Shown here: positions 1 through 6,486 of the stretch, in pieces
Position numbering within the stretch: position 1 is the stretch's first letter
Layout: each line of letters starts with the position of its first letter
Assembly: GCA_026709725.1 (NCBI GenBank)
Contig: JAPOSK010000213.1
Coordinates: 1 to 8,231, forward strand
Length of the DNA: 8,231 bases
Source: Paracoccaceae bacterium
GTDB taxonomy: Bacteria; Pseudomonadota; Alphaproteobacteria; Rhodobacterales; Rhodobacteraceae
Direction: 5' to 3'
Notes under the pieces: model-generated
The model's database searches: none
What the model was told of the DNA's origin: nothing
What the model saw: the letters and a program-made list of their open reading frames with translations, nothing else
Translations under genes and position numbers: made by a program

Positions 1-259
1 CAAGGGCCTCAAACATCAGACCAAAGGGTTTGGCCATCAGCGGATTCATGCTGGCCTCAGCGGACTCCTCAAAGACATCTGCTTCCAGAACTGTCACGGC
101 CCGTCCTGCGATGATCATCCTGCGATCCAGTACATGCAGGTAGGGGGGCAGAAACCGGGTCAGAAACCCCATCCTGTCCATCACATCCCCAATGACAGAT
201 GAAAACAGTTCGGCGCGCATCATGGCGAACACGCTGGCATCAGAGTTCGAATCGGACAC
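1..259 (-). CDS. RraA-family protein, N-terminal part (possible class II aldolase); runs off the left edge
   Basis: About 86 N-terminal residues are visible, read from a GTG at 257-259; the rest lies beyond base 1. They carry two RraA-family hallmarks: a helix with D25-V-M-D-R-M-G31 (family pattern like sDalDrlG) and the loop G52-R-A-V-T-V57, with a P38-P-Y turn between them. The family includes 4-hydroxy-4-methyl-2-oxoglutarate aldolases that release pyruvate, oxaloacetate decarboxylases, and the RNase E inhibitor RraA. Its place as last visible gene of a sugar-acid operon, after a dehydratase that should yield a 2-keto-3-deoxy acid, favours an aldolase role (inference). The catalytic metal-binding half is not visible, so function cannot be settled here. 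The GTG start lies 6 bases after the SDR stop, with AAAGG about 10 bases upstream. A later ATG pair (codons 13-14) has no clear ribosome binding site and is less likely. Confidence 0.8.
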   Translation of the reverse strand, partial: MSDSNSDASVFAMMRAELFSSVIGDVMDRMGFLTRFLPPYLHVLDRRMIIAGRAVTVLEADVFEESAEASMNPLMAKPFGLMFEAL

Positions 260-265
260 CGTGGT

Positions 266-1063
266 TCAGCCTTTGCGCGGGTCATAACGAACGAGGTTCA
301 GAACATATCCTCCATCGATTTCCAGGGTGGTTCCAGTGATGTAGCTGGCGTCATCCGAGACGAGGAAGGCGGCTGTTCTGGCGACATCACCGGTATTTCC
401 GAGTCGTGAAAGCGGAATCCAGTCCTCAAACCTCTCTTTGCCAAAGGCGGCAATTTCGCGTGCATTGGCATCGGTTTCAATCGCACCGGGGGCAATCCCC
501 AGAACACGAATACCAAATTCGGCCCATTCCAGGGCAAGAGCCCTGCTCATCATGCGCAGGCCCGCTTTGGAAATGGCATAATGGACCAATCCCAGTCGTG
601 GAAAATTTTCATGGATTGATGAGGTTATCAGAATCACGCCACCCTGGCCCTGATCAATCATGATTCTGGCAGCGGCCCGTGCACAGACAAAATTGCCACG
701 CAGGTTTGTGTTCATGACACGATCCCAGTCGACAAGATCGAGATCAAGCGCGGCAACAGTGGTTTCGATTCCTGCATTATTGATCTGGATGTCCAGCCCG
801 CCAAGCCAGGCGGCACCACTGGCAATCAGCATCTCAGCCTCTTCCGGCACAGACACATCGGCGCGAATTGCATGGGCAACCCCGGCTCCAGCCACTGAAT
901 TGATCTCTTCCACCAGTGACCGGGCTCCTGCCATGCATTCCTCGCTGTGCGTATTGACAACAACCCGTGCGCCAGCCCTGGCCATTGCCCGTGCCATCCC
1001 CGCACCGATTCCCTGGGATGATCCGGTGATGATCATGCGTTTGCCGGACAGATTCATGGTCAC
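266..1063 (-). CDS. SDR-family NAD(P)-dependent dehydrogenase, glucose 1-dehydrogenase-like
   Basis: This is a complete classical short-chain dehydrogenase of 265 residues, normal for the family. The cofactor glycine motif is T13-G-S-S-Q-G-I-G20, followed by N95-N-A-G98. The catalytic set is N120, S149, Y162 and K166 (YxxxK), and A191-P-G193 follows. The stretch S148-S-I-H-E then V160-H-Y-A-I-S-K166 closely resembles Bacillus glucose 1-dehydrogenases, suggesting oxidation of an aldose at C1 to the aldonolactone. Bacillus uses an SDR (UxuB) as mannonate oxidoreductase beside uxuA, so fructuronate/mannonate interconversion is a real alternative. The GTG start overlaps the stop of the upstream dehydratase gene as GTGA, implying translational coupling. 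An ATG two codons later (1055-1057) is an equally possible start. The SDR family call is secure; the substrate is inferred. Confidence 0.92.
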   Translation of the reverse strand: MTMNLSGKRMIITGSSQGIGAGMARAMARAGARVVVNTHSEECMAGARSLVEEINSVAGAGVAHAIRADVSVPEEAEMLIASGAAWLGGLDIQINNAGIETTVAALDLDLVDWDRVMNTNLRGNFVCARAAARIMIDQGQGGVILITSSIHENFPRLGLVHYAISKAGLRMMSRALALEWAEFGIRVLGIAPGAIETDANAREIAAFGKERFEDWIPLSRLGNTGDVARTAAFLVSDDASYITGTTLEIDGGYVLNLVRYDPRKG

Positions 1064-2124
1064 CCCGAACGAAGACGGTTGATTTCAGCCCGGATGTAAC
1101 CAAGCGCGTAGGCCATGCCCGCATGCCAGGGCGCATCGCAACTCACCTGCGGTGTATGATCTGGAATCACAGTCCCCTCAAAGCCGTTCTTGTGCAAAAT
1201 CATCAGTATACGGGAAATATCGACATCACCCTCGTCAATGAAGACCTCATGGTATCTGGGCACCTGACCGCGAACATTGCGCAGGTGGACATAACCGATG
1301 CGATTTTCCCGGCTCCAGCGGTCAACATCCGCATAGATATTGCCCTCTGTCATTTCCGCAAGTGATCCGATGCAAAGCTCCGCACAATTCGCCGGCGAGG
1401 GGTTTTGCTCAAACATCTGATCATAAAAACGGGGCTGCCATACCAATCGTGCGTGCCCGCGCATGGTTGGCATCGGCGGGTCATCGGGGTGGGCCGCCAG
1501 CCGGACACCCGCCTCCTCAGCGACAGGCAGGAGCGCAGCATGAAAGGTCTGCAGATTGACCCAGATCTGCTCATGGCTGACTGGAGGAACCGTTCCCTCA
1601 GTTGCGTCCTGATCATAAACCATGTTCCAGATCATGCCATTTGGAATTGGATCGAGTCCAAGAGCATCCTCCTCGACAAAACCAACACTTACGGCACCAC
1701 CCCGGGCGAACGGCCCTTCGCTCCAACCGGCAACTCCTGCAATCGAGAAATTGTAGCCCATCACCGGGATGCCGACTGCACCCATATTGCGGATAACATC
1801 CTTGAGAAACACCAGCTGTTCATTCCGGTCCGGTCCACCAAGCAAAACATCATACCAATGCCCAGGATCGAAATTTTCAATCGCAGCCAACTCGAGCCCA
1901 GCGGCATTGATTTCAGATTTGAGCTTCCCCAGACCCTTCCGCGACCAGACATCACGATCGCAGGTTGTCGTCCCCCAGCCACTGCTGTTCTGACCAGGCA
2001 GCCGGGGTGTCTTCGCAAAGTAATCAGTCAGATGTGCAACGATATGCGTTGCACTGCATTGCCTGGCGAAGGCATAATTCGCCGCCGTGAGCATGTGCCT
2101 GTAAAGACCCAATCCAAGTTTCAT
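1060..2124 (-). CDS. uxuA: Mannonate dehydratase family protein (UxuA-like)
   Basis: This TIM-barrel protein of 354 residues is close to the short Bacillus-type UxuA (about 360) and shorter than E. coli UxuA (394). UxuA dehydrates D-mannonate to 2-keto-3-deoxygluconate with a divalent metal. Conserved metal-site landmarks are present: H212 in A-H-P-D-D-P-P, C251 in L-C-I-G-S, H280 in Y-V-H-L-R-N-V, and D322 in I-P-D-H-T-P-Q. The N-terminal half differs from E. coli: after G123-Y-N-F there is a G-W-S-E-G-P-F-A-R-G-G segment instead of the usual D-W-T-R-T-D-L. It is therefore a divergent branch and its substrate may be another aldonate. The ATG overlaps the permease stop as ATGA, with AAAGGA 7 bases upstream. 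Family membership is firm; the symbol indicates homology, not proven activity. Confidence 0.87.
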   Translation of the reverse strand: MKLGLGLYRHMLTAANYAFARQCSATHIVAHLTDYFAKTPRLPGQNSSGWGTTTCDRDVWSRKGLGKLKSEINAAGLELAAIENFDPGHWYDVLLGGPDRNEQLVFLKDVIRNMGAVGIPVMGYNFSIAGVAGWSEGPFARGGAVSVGFVEEDALGLDPIPNGMIWNMVYDQDATEGTVPPVSHEQIWVNLQTFHAALLPVAEEAGVRLAAHPDDPPMPTMRGHARLVWQPRFYDQMFEQNPSPANCAELCIGSLAEMTEGNIYADVDRWSRENRIGYVHLRNVRGQVPRYHEVFIDEGDVDISRILMILHKNGFEGTVIPDHTPQVSCDAPWHAGMAYALGYIRAEINRLRSG

Positions 2125-3119
2125 CCCGCTGTCCTTTGTGCAGTGCCAATTTGGAGGACGCTGACGAATACAGCAACGAGGATGATAAAGCCGCGGACAA
2201 TTTCCTGCATGAAGGGCGAGACACCGGTTAGCACCATTCCGTTGCCAATCAGGCCGATGAACAGCACCCCAAGGAAGGTTCCAAAGATTGAGCCCGACCC
2301 GCCCATCAGGGACGTTCCACCAATAATGACAGCGGCGATGACTTCGAATTCCAGACCAAGGGCAATTTGAGAAGAACCGGACTGTATACGCGACGAGAGC
2401 AGGATGCCGACAAAGGCCGACAACAGACCGACTAGCATGAATGTGGTCATCCGGGTTTTGCCAACGGAGATTCCCGACAGATGGGATGCTTGCTCATTCC
2501 CGCCAACGCAATAAACTGATCGGCCAAACACCGTTCGTGTGCTGATGACATAGAAAAGGACGAAGGTGATCAGCATGATCATCACAGGCACAGGCAGGTC
2601 CAGTCCCAGAATGCTGATTGTTCCGCCACCCCAAAATTCAAAACCACTGGGAAAGGGGCTGATCGGGAAGGCGTTGGTGATCTGCCGTGCAGCTCCGCGC
2701 AGCATCATGAACAGCGCCAGCGTCAGGACAAAGGACGGCACCAGCCAGCGTACACGGATGTAGCCAGCAATGCCATGGATCAGCATACCCTGCAAAAGAA
2801 CGACCGGAACAGCAAGGGCAAGCGGCCAGCCCATCTTTATCACGAGGACACCGAGCAGGGAGGATGACCATGCCACAGCCGAGCCAATAGAGACATCGAT
2901 ATCACCCTGGATGATCATCAGGGTCATTGCACAGGCGATGATTCCATTAAATGACACAGCGCGCAGAACATTCAGCAGGTTTCGTGAACTGAGGAAGTTC
3001 GGTGCAATCAATGCCAGGATGATGAAGAGGACGATCACTGCCAGCAAAAGGCCTGAGTTGGACAGAAAATGCCTCCAGTCGAGAGATTTCGTGGCGGAAT
3101 TTTTCTGTGTATCAATCAT
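2121..3119 (-). CDS. Sugar ABC transporter permease, RbsC/BPD_transp_2 family
   Basis: This 332-residue, strongly hydrophobic inner-membrane protein has a length and pattern typical of RbsC-like permeases with about 8-10 transmembrane segments. The first segment covers roughly residues 23-40 after a short polar cytoplasmic N-terminus. Family motifs include Q71-G-D-I-D-V-S-I-G79 and, near residue 210, a V-F-G-R-S-V-Y-C-V-G-G-N-E-Q-A stretch followed by L-S-G-I. The latter corresponds to the cytoplasmic coupling region that docks on the ATPase. Later come the I-I-G-G-T-S-L-M-G-G-S-G-S loop and a G-N-G-M-V-L-T-G-V segment. It should form a homodimeric pore with the ATPase and binding protein encoded just upstream. 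GGAG lies 8 bases before the ATG, which starts 24 bases after the ATPase stop. The substrate cannot be read from the permease. Confidence 0.95.
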   Translation of the reverse strand: MIDTQKNSATKSLDWRHFLSNSGLLLAVIVLFIILALIAPNFLSSRNLLNVLRAVSFNGIIACAMTLMIIQGDIDVSIGSAVAWSSSLLGVLVIKMGWPLALAVPVVLLQGMLIHGIAGYIRVRWLVPSFVLTLALFMMLRGAARQITNAFPISPFPSGFEFWGGGTISILGLDLPVPVMIMLITFVLFYVISTRTVFGRSVYCVGGNEQASHLSGISVGKTRMTTFMLVGLLSAFVGILLSSRIQSGSSQIALGLEFEVIAAVIIGGTSLMGGSGSIFGTFLGVLFIGLIGNGMVLTGVSPFMQEIVRGFIILVAVFVSVLQIGTAQRTAG

Positions 3120-3143
3120 GACTGTTGACTCCCGATACCCGGA

Positions 3144-4646
3144 TCAGGCATTCATCGTGCGCGCCATCAATGCGCCGAGATCAATTGCATCATGATCATA
3201 TTCTCCGGTAATCCTGCCTTCGTGGATGACCAGTATGCGGTCACAGACATCAAGAACCTCTTCAAGTTCAGATGAAACAAACAGGATGGCCACGCCTGAA
3301 GCCGCCAGACCACGGACAATATTGAAGATCTGCTCTTTGGCCGCAACGTCCACACCCCGGCTTGGTTCATCCATGAGCAGCACATAGGGTTCGGTATTCA
3401 ACCAGTTGCCGATGACAATCTTCTGCTGGTTCCCTCCTGAGAGGGCTCCGGCTGGAACACGCATCGAGGCAGTCTTCACATCAAGTTTTGCAATGATATC
3501 ATGCGTCAGGGTTCGCATGGCCCTGAAGTCCAGAAACCCGCGCCTGCTTACGCGATCAGCCGCAGCCAGAGTCGCATTGATCATGACCGGGAAATCAAGA
3601 ATCAGCCCCTCGCGCTTGCGATCCTCGGCTGTCAGGCCAACACCCAGACTTTTCATGCGCATAGGACTGGGATTGTGCACTGCTGTGCCGCCAACGGCAA
3701 GGGTGCCGGACGAAATTTCATCCAAGCCAAAGATGGCACGCAGCAATTCTGTGCGACCGGACGACAAAAGCCCGGCAAGGCCAAGAACTTCGCCCTCATT
3801 AATTTCAAGGCATATATCATTGAGTTTCGTCTGCGTTGAGAGGTTCTTGACCGTCAGCGCCGGTTTGGCCCTGACTTTTCTGCGCTTGAATGGCACACCA
3901 CGCCAATCACCACCAATCATCAAATCTGTAATTCTGGCAGGTGTTGCATCCTCGACTGCAATCGTGTCGATCAGCATGCCATCGCGAAGGACTGTGACAT
4001 TATGGGCAATCCGGGGAACTTCATGAAGACGATGCGTAACATAGATTATTGCTGTACCCAGACCCGAGAGCGTTCGAACAACCTTGTGCAGAAGCTCAAC
4101 CTGATCTCTGGGCAAGGCCGAGGTCGGTTCATCAAGAACCAGAACCTGCGGTTCATAGGATACCGCCTTGGCAATCTCGACAAGTTGCTGCTGCGCAACG
4201 CTCAGGCGGGAGACCTGAATTTCAGGGTCGACATCGATTTTCAGTCTTGCCAGAATATCAATGGCAAATGCCCTCACCCGGGCATGGCTGATCATGGGCC
4301 TCAATCCGCGCATTCGCTTCCAGCGTCCGAGGAGAATGTTCTCGGCCACACTGAGCGCCGACACCAGAGAAATCTCCTGATAGACCGTCGCTATTCCATG
4401 ATGCAGGGCATCCAGGGGGTTACGAATAGCACATGGGCGACCGTTGATTGAGATCGTTCCGGCATCGGGAGTCAGTGCCCCACTCAACACTTTGATTGCG
4501 GTGGATATGCCCTCACCAAACTTGACCAGAAGTGCACGCACATCACCGCGCCTCATCGAGATGTACAACAGGTCAAGTGCCAGAACACCCGGATAGTGCT
4601 TCGTTAATCCATCAAGATGCAGGACCGGTTCCTCTTGTGCTGTCAT
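3144..4646 (-). CDS. Sugar ABC transporter ATP-binding protein (RbsA/MglA type) with degenerate first P-loop
   Basis: This is a tandem nucleotide-binding-domain (NBD) ATPase of 500 residues from the ATG at 4644-4646, matching E. coli RbsA (501). NBD1 has a Q-loop (Q90), signature L148-S-V-A-Q152, Walker B D172-E173 and H-loop H205. Its Walker A region reads V41-K-F-G-E-G-I-S-T49 where GENGAGKST-like sequence is expected, so the nucleotide-binding lysine is isoleucine and the first glycine is valine. NBD2 has G292-L-L-S-S-G-R-T-E300, lysine-less as usual for this domain, with signature L402-S-G-G and Walker B D426-E427; serine replaces the H-loop histidine. The frame is open with no frameshift. 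Neither site has a canonical Walker A lysine, so ATPase activity may be impaired. A TTG at 4674-4676 would add 10 residues, but it lies inside a stem-loop without a ribosome binding site and was not chosen. Confidence 0.93.
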   Translation of the reverse strand: MTAQEEPVLHLDGLTKHYPGVLALDLLYISMRRGDVRALLVKFGEGISTAIKVLSGALTPDAGTISINGRPCAIRNPLDALHHGIATVYQEISLVSALSVAENILLGRWKRMRGLRPMISHARVRAFAIDILARLKIDVDPEIQVSRLSVAQQQLVEIAKAVSYEPQVLVLDEPTSALPRDQVELLHKVVRTLSGLGTAIIYVTHRLHEVPRIAHNVTVLRDGMLIDTIAVEDATPARITDLMIGGDWRGVPFKRRKVRAKPALTVKNLSTQTKLNDICLEINEGEVLGLAGLLSSGRTELLRAIFGLDEISSGTLAVGGTAVHNPSPMRMKSLGVGLTAEDRKREGLILDFPVMINATLAAADRVSRRGFLDFRAMRTLTHDIIAKLDVKTASMRVPAGALSGGNQQKIVIGNWLNTEPYVLLMDEPSRGVDVAAKEQIFNIVRGLAASGVAILFVSSELEEVLDVCDRILVIHEGRITGEYDHDAIDLGALMARTMNA

Positions 4647-4666
4647 CGAAACGCTGACCTGATAAC

Positions 4667-4697
4667 CCCGGGCCAAAACGCTTCATGCGGGCCCGGG
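4667..4697 (-). promoter_or_regulatory. GC-rich intercistronic stem-loop between binding-protein and ATPase genes
   Basis: CCCGGGCC and GGCCCGGG form a perfect 8-bp stem around a 15-base loop. Inside the loop CGC and GCG can pair again around five bases, leaving an AAAA/TTTT bulge depending on strand. It lies within the 62-base gap between the binding-protein stop and the ATPase ATG. No T-run follows the stem on the minus strand, so a full intrinsic terminator is unlikely. Such structures after binding-protein genes often protect the upstream mRNA or lower distal expression, giving excess binding protein over membrane parts. That role is inferred by analogy; only the structure is seen. Confidence 0.6.
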
Positions 4698-4708
4698 ATC
4701 GTCATTGC

Positions 4709-5677
4709 TCAGAAGACGGCACGGCCATCGGTTTCTGTAAACATGTCAATGGCTTCATCATCACCGCGGGCGAACAGAATGGTCGGAACAACCAGATCGA
4801 ACACGACCTCCTTGCCGGCAATGACATCCAGGGCAAGGTTCACTGCGTCATAACCGATCTGAAACGGCGCCTGACCTGTCACCGCCTGCAGAATGTTGTT
4901 GTCAGCCTTGAGAAACTGGGCATGCTGGCCACTCATGTCAGTACCAAAGACCTTGACATCATCAGCGAGTCCTGCACCCTGCACAGCCAGAACATGCGCT
5001 GTCGTGCCGCCTTCATTTGCCGCCCAAAGGATGTTTATATCAGGGTTGGCCTGAAGCATGGCTTCTGAGATCGGTAATGCAGCATCTGCCAGAAAACCGG
5101 TCTGATCCGACACAACTTCATACTCAACACCGGCTTCAGTGAGCGCCTGAAGGAACCCTTCCTTGCGGGGCAGGCAGGCCTCCGGAAAGGTGTCACAGTT
5201 CAGAATGCCAATGATCGCCTTGCCGCCAAGATGCCTGTGAATATACTCCGATGCGGCTTCACCAGTCTTGAGGCCAAGGTCGACATTGCGAGTGGCCAGG
5301 AAAGAGTGGATTCCATCTCGGGCGTTCTCACGCAGACAGGTATTTGCACAGATGACCGGAATGCCGGCACCGACAACCTCAGAGACTGCTGCAACCGATC
5401 CGTCAGCCGCAAATGTGTTGATGACAAGTGCATCAATTCCACGCACAATCAGATCATTCAAAATATTGCTTTCCTTGGCAAGATCAGTTTCGGAATTGGC
5501 CAGAATCAGGGTGACATCGTTCTCATCCGCCGCCGCCTGCATTCCATCCTGGAATGTCTGCATGAATGTATCTGACTGGAAGACGACGCCTCCCATCGCA
5601 ATATCCTGGGCAAACGCGGCAACACCCGTGCAGAGCAGAACAGCCCCGCTCACCGATGTTTTGATCAGGGTTTTCAT
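4709..5677 (-). CDS. Periplasmic sugar-binding protein of an ABC transporter (RbsB-like, Peripla_BP_4)
   Basis: The 322-residue precursor begins at the ATG at 5675-5677, which has AGGAGG 5 bases upstream. The frame stays open for 25 more codons upstream, but that extension crosses the promoter and lacks a ribosome binding site. A Sec signal peptide is clear: M-K-T-L-I-K, a hydrophobic core at about 7-20, and an A21-F-A23 cleavage site before Q24. The mature part follows the ribose/galactose-binding fold: a first strand with G-G-V-V-F, L-I-V-R-G-I-D-A-L-V-I-N near residue 80, G-I-P-V-I near 106, the hinge W218-A-A-N-E-G and F244-G-T-D. Four cysteines (110, 114, 161, 168) lie near the cleft and could form disulfides in the periplasm. 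It should deliver a sugar or sugar acid to the transporter. Being promoter-proximal, it is probably the most abundant product. The ligand is unknown. Confidence 0.93.
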   Translation of the reverse strand: MKTLIKTSVSGAVLLCTGVAAFAQDIAMGGVVFQSDTFMQTFQDGMQAAADENDVTLILANSETDLAKESNILNDLIVRGIDALVINTFAADGSVAAVSEVVGAGIPVICANTCLRENARDGIHSFLATRNVDLGLKTGEAASEYIHRHLGGKAIIGILNCDTFPEACLPRKEGFLQALTEAGVEYEVVSDQTGFLADAALPISEAMLQANPDINILWAANEGGTTAHVLAVQGAGLADDVKVFGTDMSGQHAQFLKADNNILQAVTGQAPFQIGYDAVNLALDVIAGKEVVFDLVVPTILFARGDDEAIDMFTETDGRAVF

Positions 5678-5682
5678 AAAAT

Positions 5683-5688
5683 CCTCCT
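5683..5688 (-). promoter_or_regulatory. Ribosome binding site of the binding-protein gene
   Basis: A perfect AGGAGG on the minus strand lies 5 bases before the ATG at 5675-5677. It fixes that ATG as the start in preference to the longer open frame, and it agrees with the signal peptide beginning there. Confidence 0.85.
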
Positions 5689-5723
5689 CTGGTAATGACT
5701 TGCATACGCTGCGGGCAAATACT

Positions 5724-5752
5724 AGCATAGATATATTTAAAATGTTAGTCAA
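5724..5752 (-). promoter_or_regulatory. Sigma70-type promoter of the leftward catabolic/transport operon
   Basis: On the minus strand a -35 box TTGACT (5747-5752) is separated by exactly 17 bases from a -10 box TATGCT (5724-5729). Transcription would begin near 5717, giving a leader of about 40 bases before the binding-protein ATG. One arm of an 11-bp inverted repeat (5738-5748) occupies the spacer and overlaps the end of the -35 box, which suits repression. This is called from sequence match only. Confidence 0.6.
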
Positions 5753-5786
5753 GATTTATAAATATTTTATTTTTTCTAACATTTTA
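5738..5786. promoter_or_regulatory. Inverted repeat in the divergent control region, candidate operator for the GntR regulator
   Basis: TAAAATGTTAG (5738-5748) is repeated in perfect inverse as CTAACATTTTA (5776-5786) with a 27-base AT-rich spacer. The centre-to-centre distance is 38 bases, somewhat under four helical turns. The left arm sits in the spacer of the leftward promoter. The right arm lies about 50 bases before the regulator start, where it could overlap the regulator's own promoter. The right arm is also part of a smaller imperfect palindrome, TAAC-N6-GTTA (5777-5790). A dimer per arm, or a looped tetramer, would allow control of both divergent units. Binding by the adjacent GntR protein is inferred from position. 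No convincing promoter for the rightward unit was found; the best candidate (TTTATA at 5755, TAACAT at 5777, 16-base spacing) is weak. Confidence 0.55.
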
Positions 5787-5818
5787 GTTAACACAGTGAC
5801 AGAGAGCGCTGCGGTTAC

Positions 5819-5824
5819 AGGAGG
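5819..5824 (+). promoter_or_regulatory. Ribosome binding site of the regulator gene, unusually spaced
   Basis: AGGAGG lies 11 bases before the regulator ATG at 5836, longer than the usual 5-9. It directly abuts another ATG at 5825 that opens a four-codon frame (M-T-N-S) whose stop overlaps the regulator start as ATGA. There is no in-frame ATG or GTG for the regulator further upstream before a stop at 5797, so 5836 (or the second Met codon at 5842) is the start. Confidence 0.6.
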
Positions 5825-5835
5825 ATGACCAACTC

Positions 5836-6486
5836 ATGAAGATGACCGAACGGGCCTATCAGGATCTTCGGGACGCAATCATAAGTCTGCGAATCCGGCC
5901 CGGCGAACGGCTGGACATTGATCGTATCAGTGCTTCACTGGGGTTTAGCCGGGCACCGGTCATTGAGGCATTGAACATGCTGCGCACTGAAGGACTTGTT
6001 GTCAGTCGGCGTCGTGTTGGAACATTTGCCAGTGAGATCGGACGTGATCAGATTGAGGAGGTTTTTGATGCGCGTGAAATGATCGAGCAGCGTGTTGCAC
6101 CACTCGTAATCCATAATATCAGCGACCGCCAGATTGATGCCCTTGGCAACATCCTGCGTGATGCCGCAGGCTTGTTGCATGAACCGGAAGCAACGTTCGA
6201 CTATGCCAAATTCATGGAGCTGGATGCGTTGTTTCATTCCGAGATCATCCGTCTCTCCGAGCGCAAGATTTACCAGAAGTGGTTCGATCAACTTGCAGCC
6301 CACATGCAACGGGGCCGATACCTGTTCAGCGGCAACGCCCTGAAACGCTCCATTGAGGGGCAGCGGGAACATGATGCCATTCTCGCCGGATTGCGAAAAC
6401 GGAATGTGGCTTCCCTGCGAGACAGGCTTCTCAATCACACCCGCCGCAGTCGCAGTGGAGCCGCGGAGATCCTGGACCAGCAATGA
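5836..6486 (+). CDS. GntR-family transcriptional regulator, FadR/FCD subgroup
   Basis: This cytoplasmic regulator of 216 residues has the usual FCD-subgroup length. Residues 5-66 form the winged helix-turn-helix: A7-Y-Q-D-L-R-D-A-I, L27-D-I-D-R-I-S-A-S-L-G, the recognition helix S38-R-A-P-V-I-E-A-L, and the wing V54-V-S-R-R-R-V-G-T-F. The C-terminal all-helical FCD domain (about 74-210) carries D130-x3-H134, H179 and H201, matching the metal/ligand-binding residues of this family. Such proteins respond to sugar acids or other carboxylates (UxuR, ExuR and GntR-like regulators are relatives). Divergent placement from the transport/catabolic operon and the nearby inverted repeat suggest it represses that operon and itself, relieved by a pathway intermediate. 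It overlaps the next gene by 4 bases. The effector is unknown. Confidence 0.93.
   Translation: MKMTERAYQDLRDAIISLRIRPGERLDIDRISASLGFSRAPVIEALNMLRTEGLVVSRRRVGTFASEIGRDQIEEVFDAREMIEQRVAPLVIHNISDRQIDALGNILRDAAGLLHEPEATFDYAKFMELDALFHSEIIRLSERKIYQKWFDQLAAHMQRGRYLFSGNALKRSIEGQREHDAILAGLRKRNVASLRDRLLNHTRRSRSGAAEILDQQ

Noticed and set aside
1405..2370. 321-codon plus-strand open frame opposite the dehydratase and permease genes
   Set aside because: Composition is proline/arginine-rich without domains, and it is antisense to two clearly conserved genes; it is a shadow frame.
3406..4026. 206-codon plus-strand open frame opposite the ATPase gene
   Set aside because: Antisense to a well-conserved ATPase with no recognisable domain of its own.
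5678..5752. Longer open frame for the binding protein, starting 25 codons upstream
   Set aside because: The extension crosses the promoter and has no ribosome binding site, while the internal ATG has a perfect AGGAGG and starts a signal peptide.
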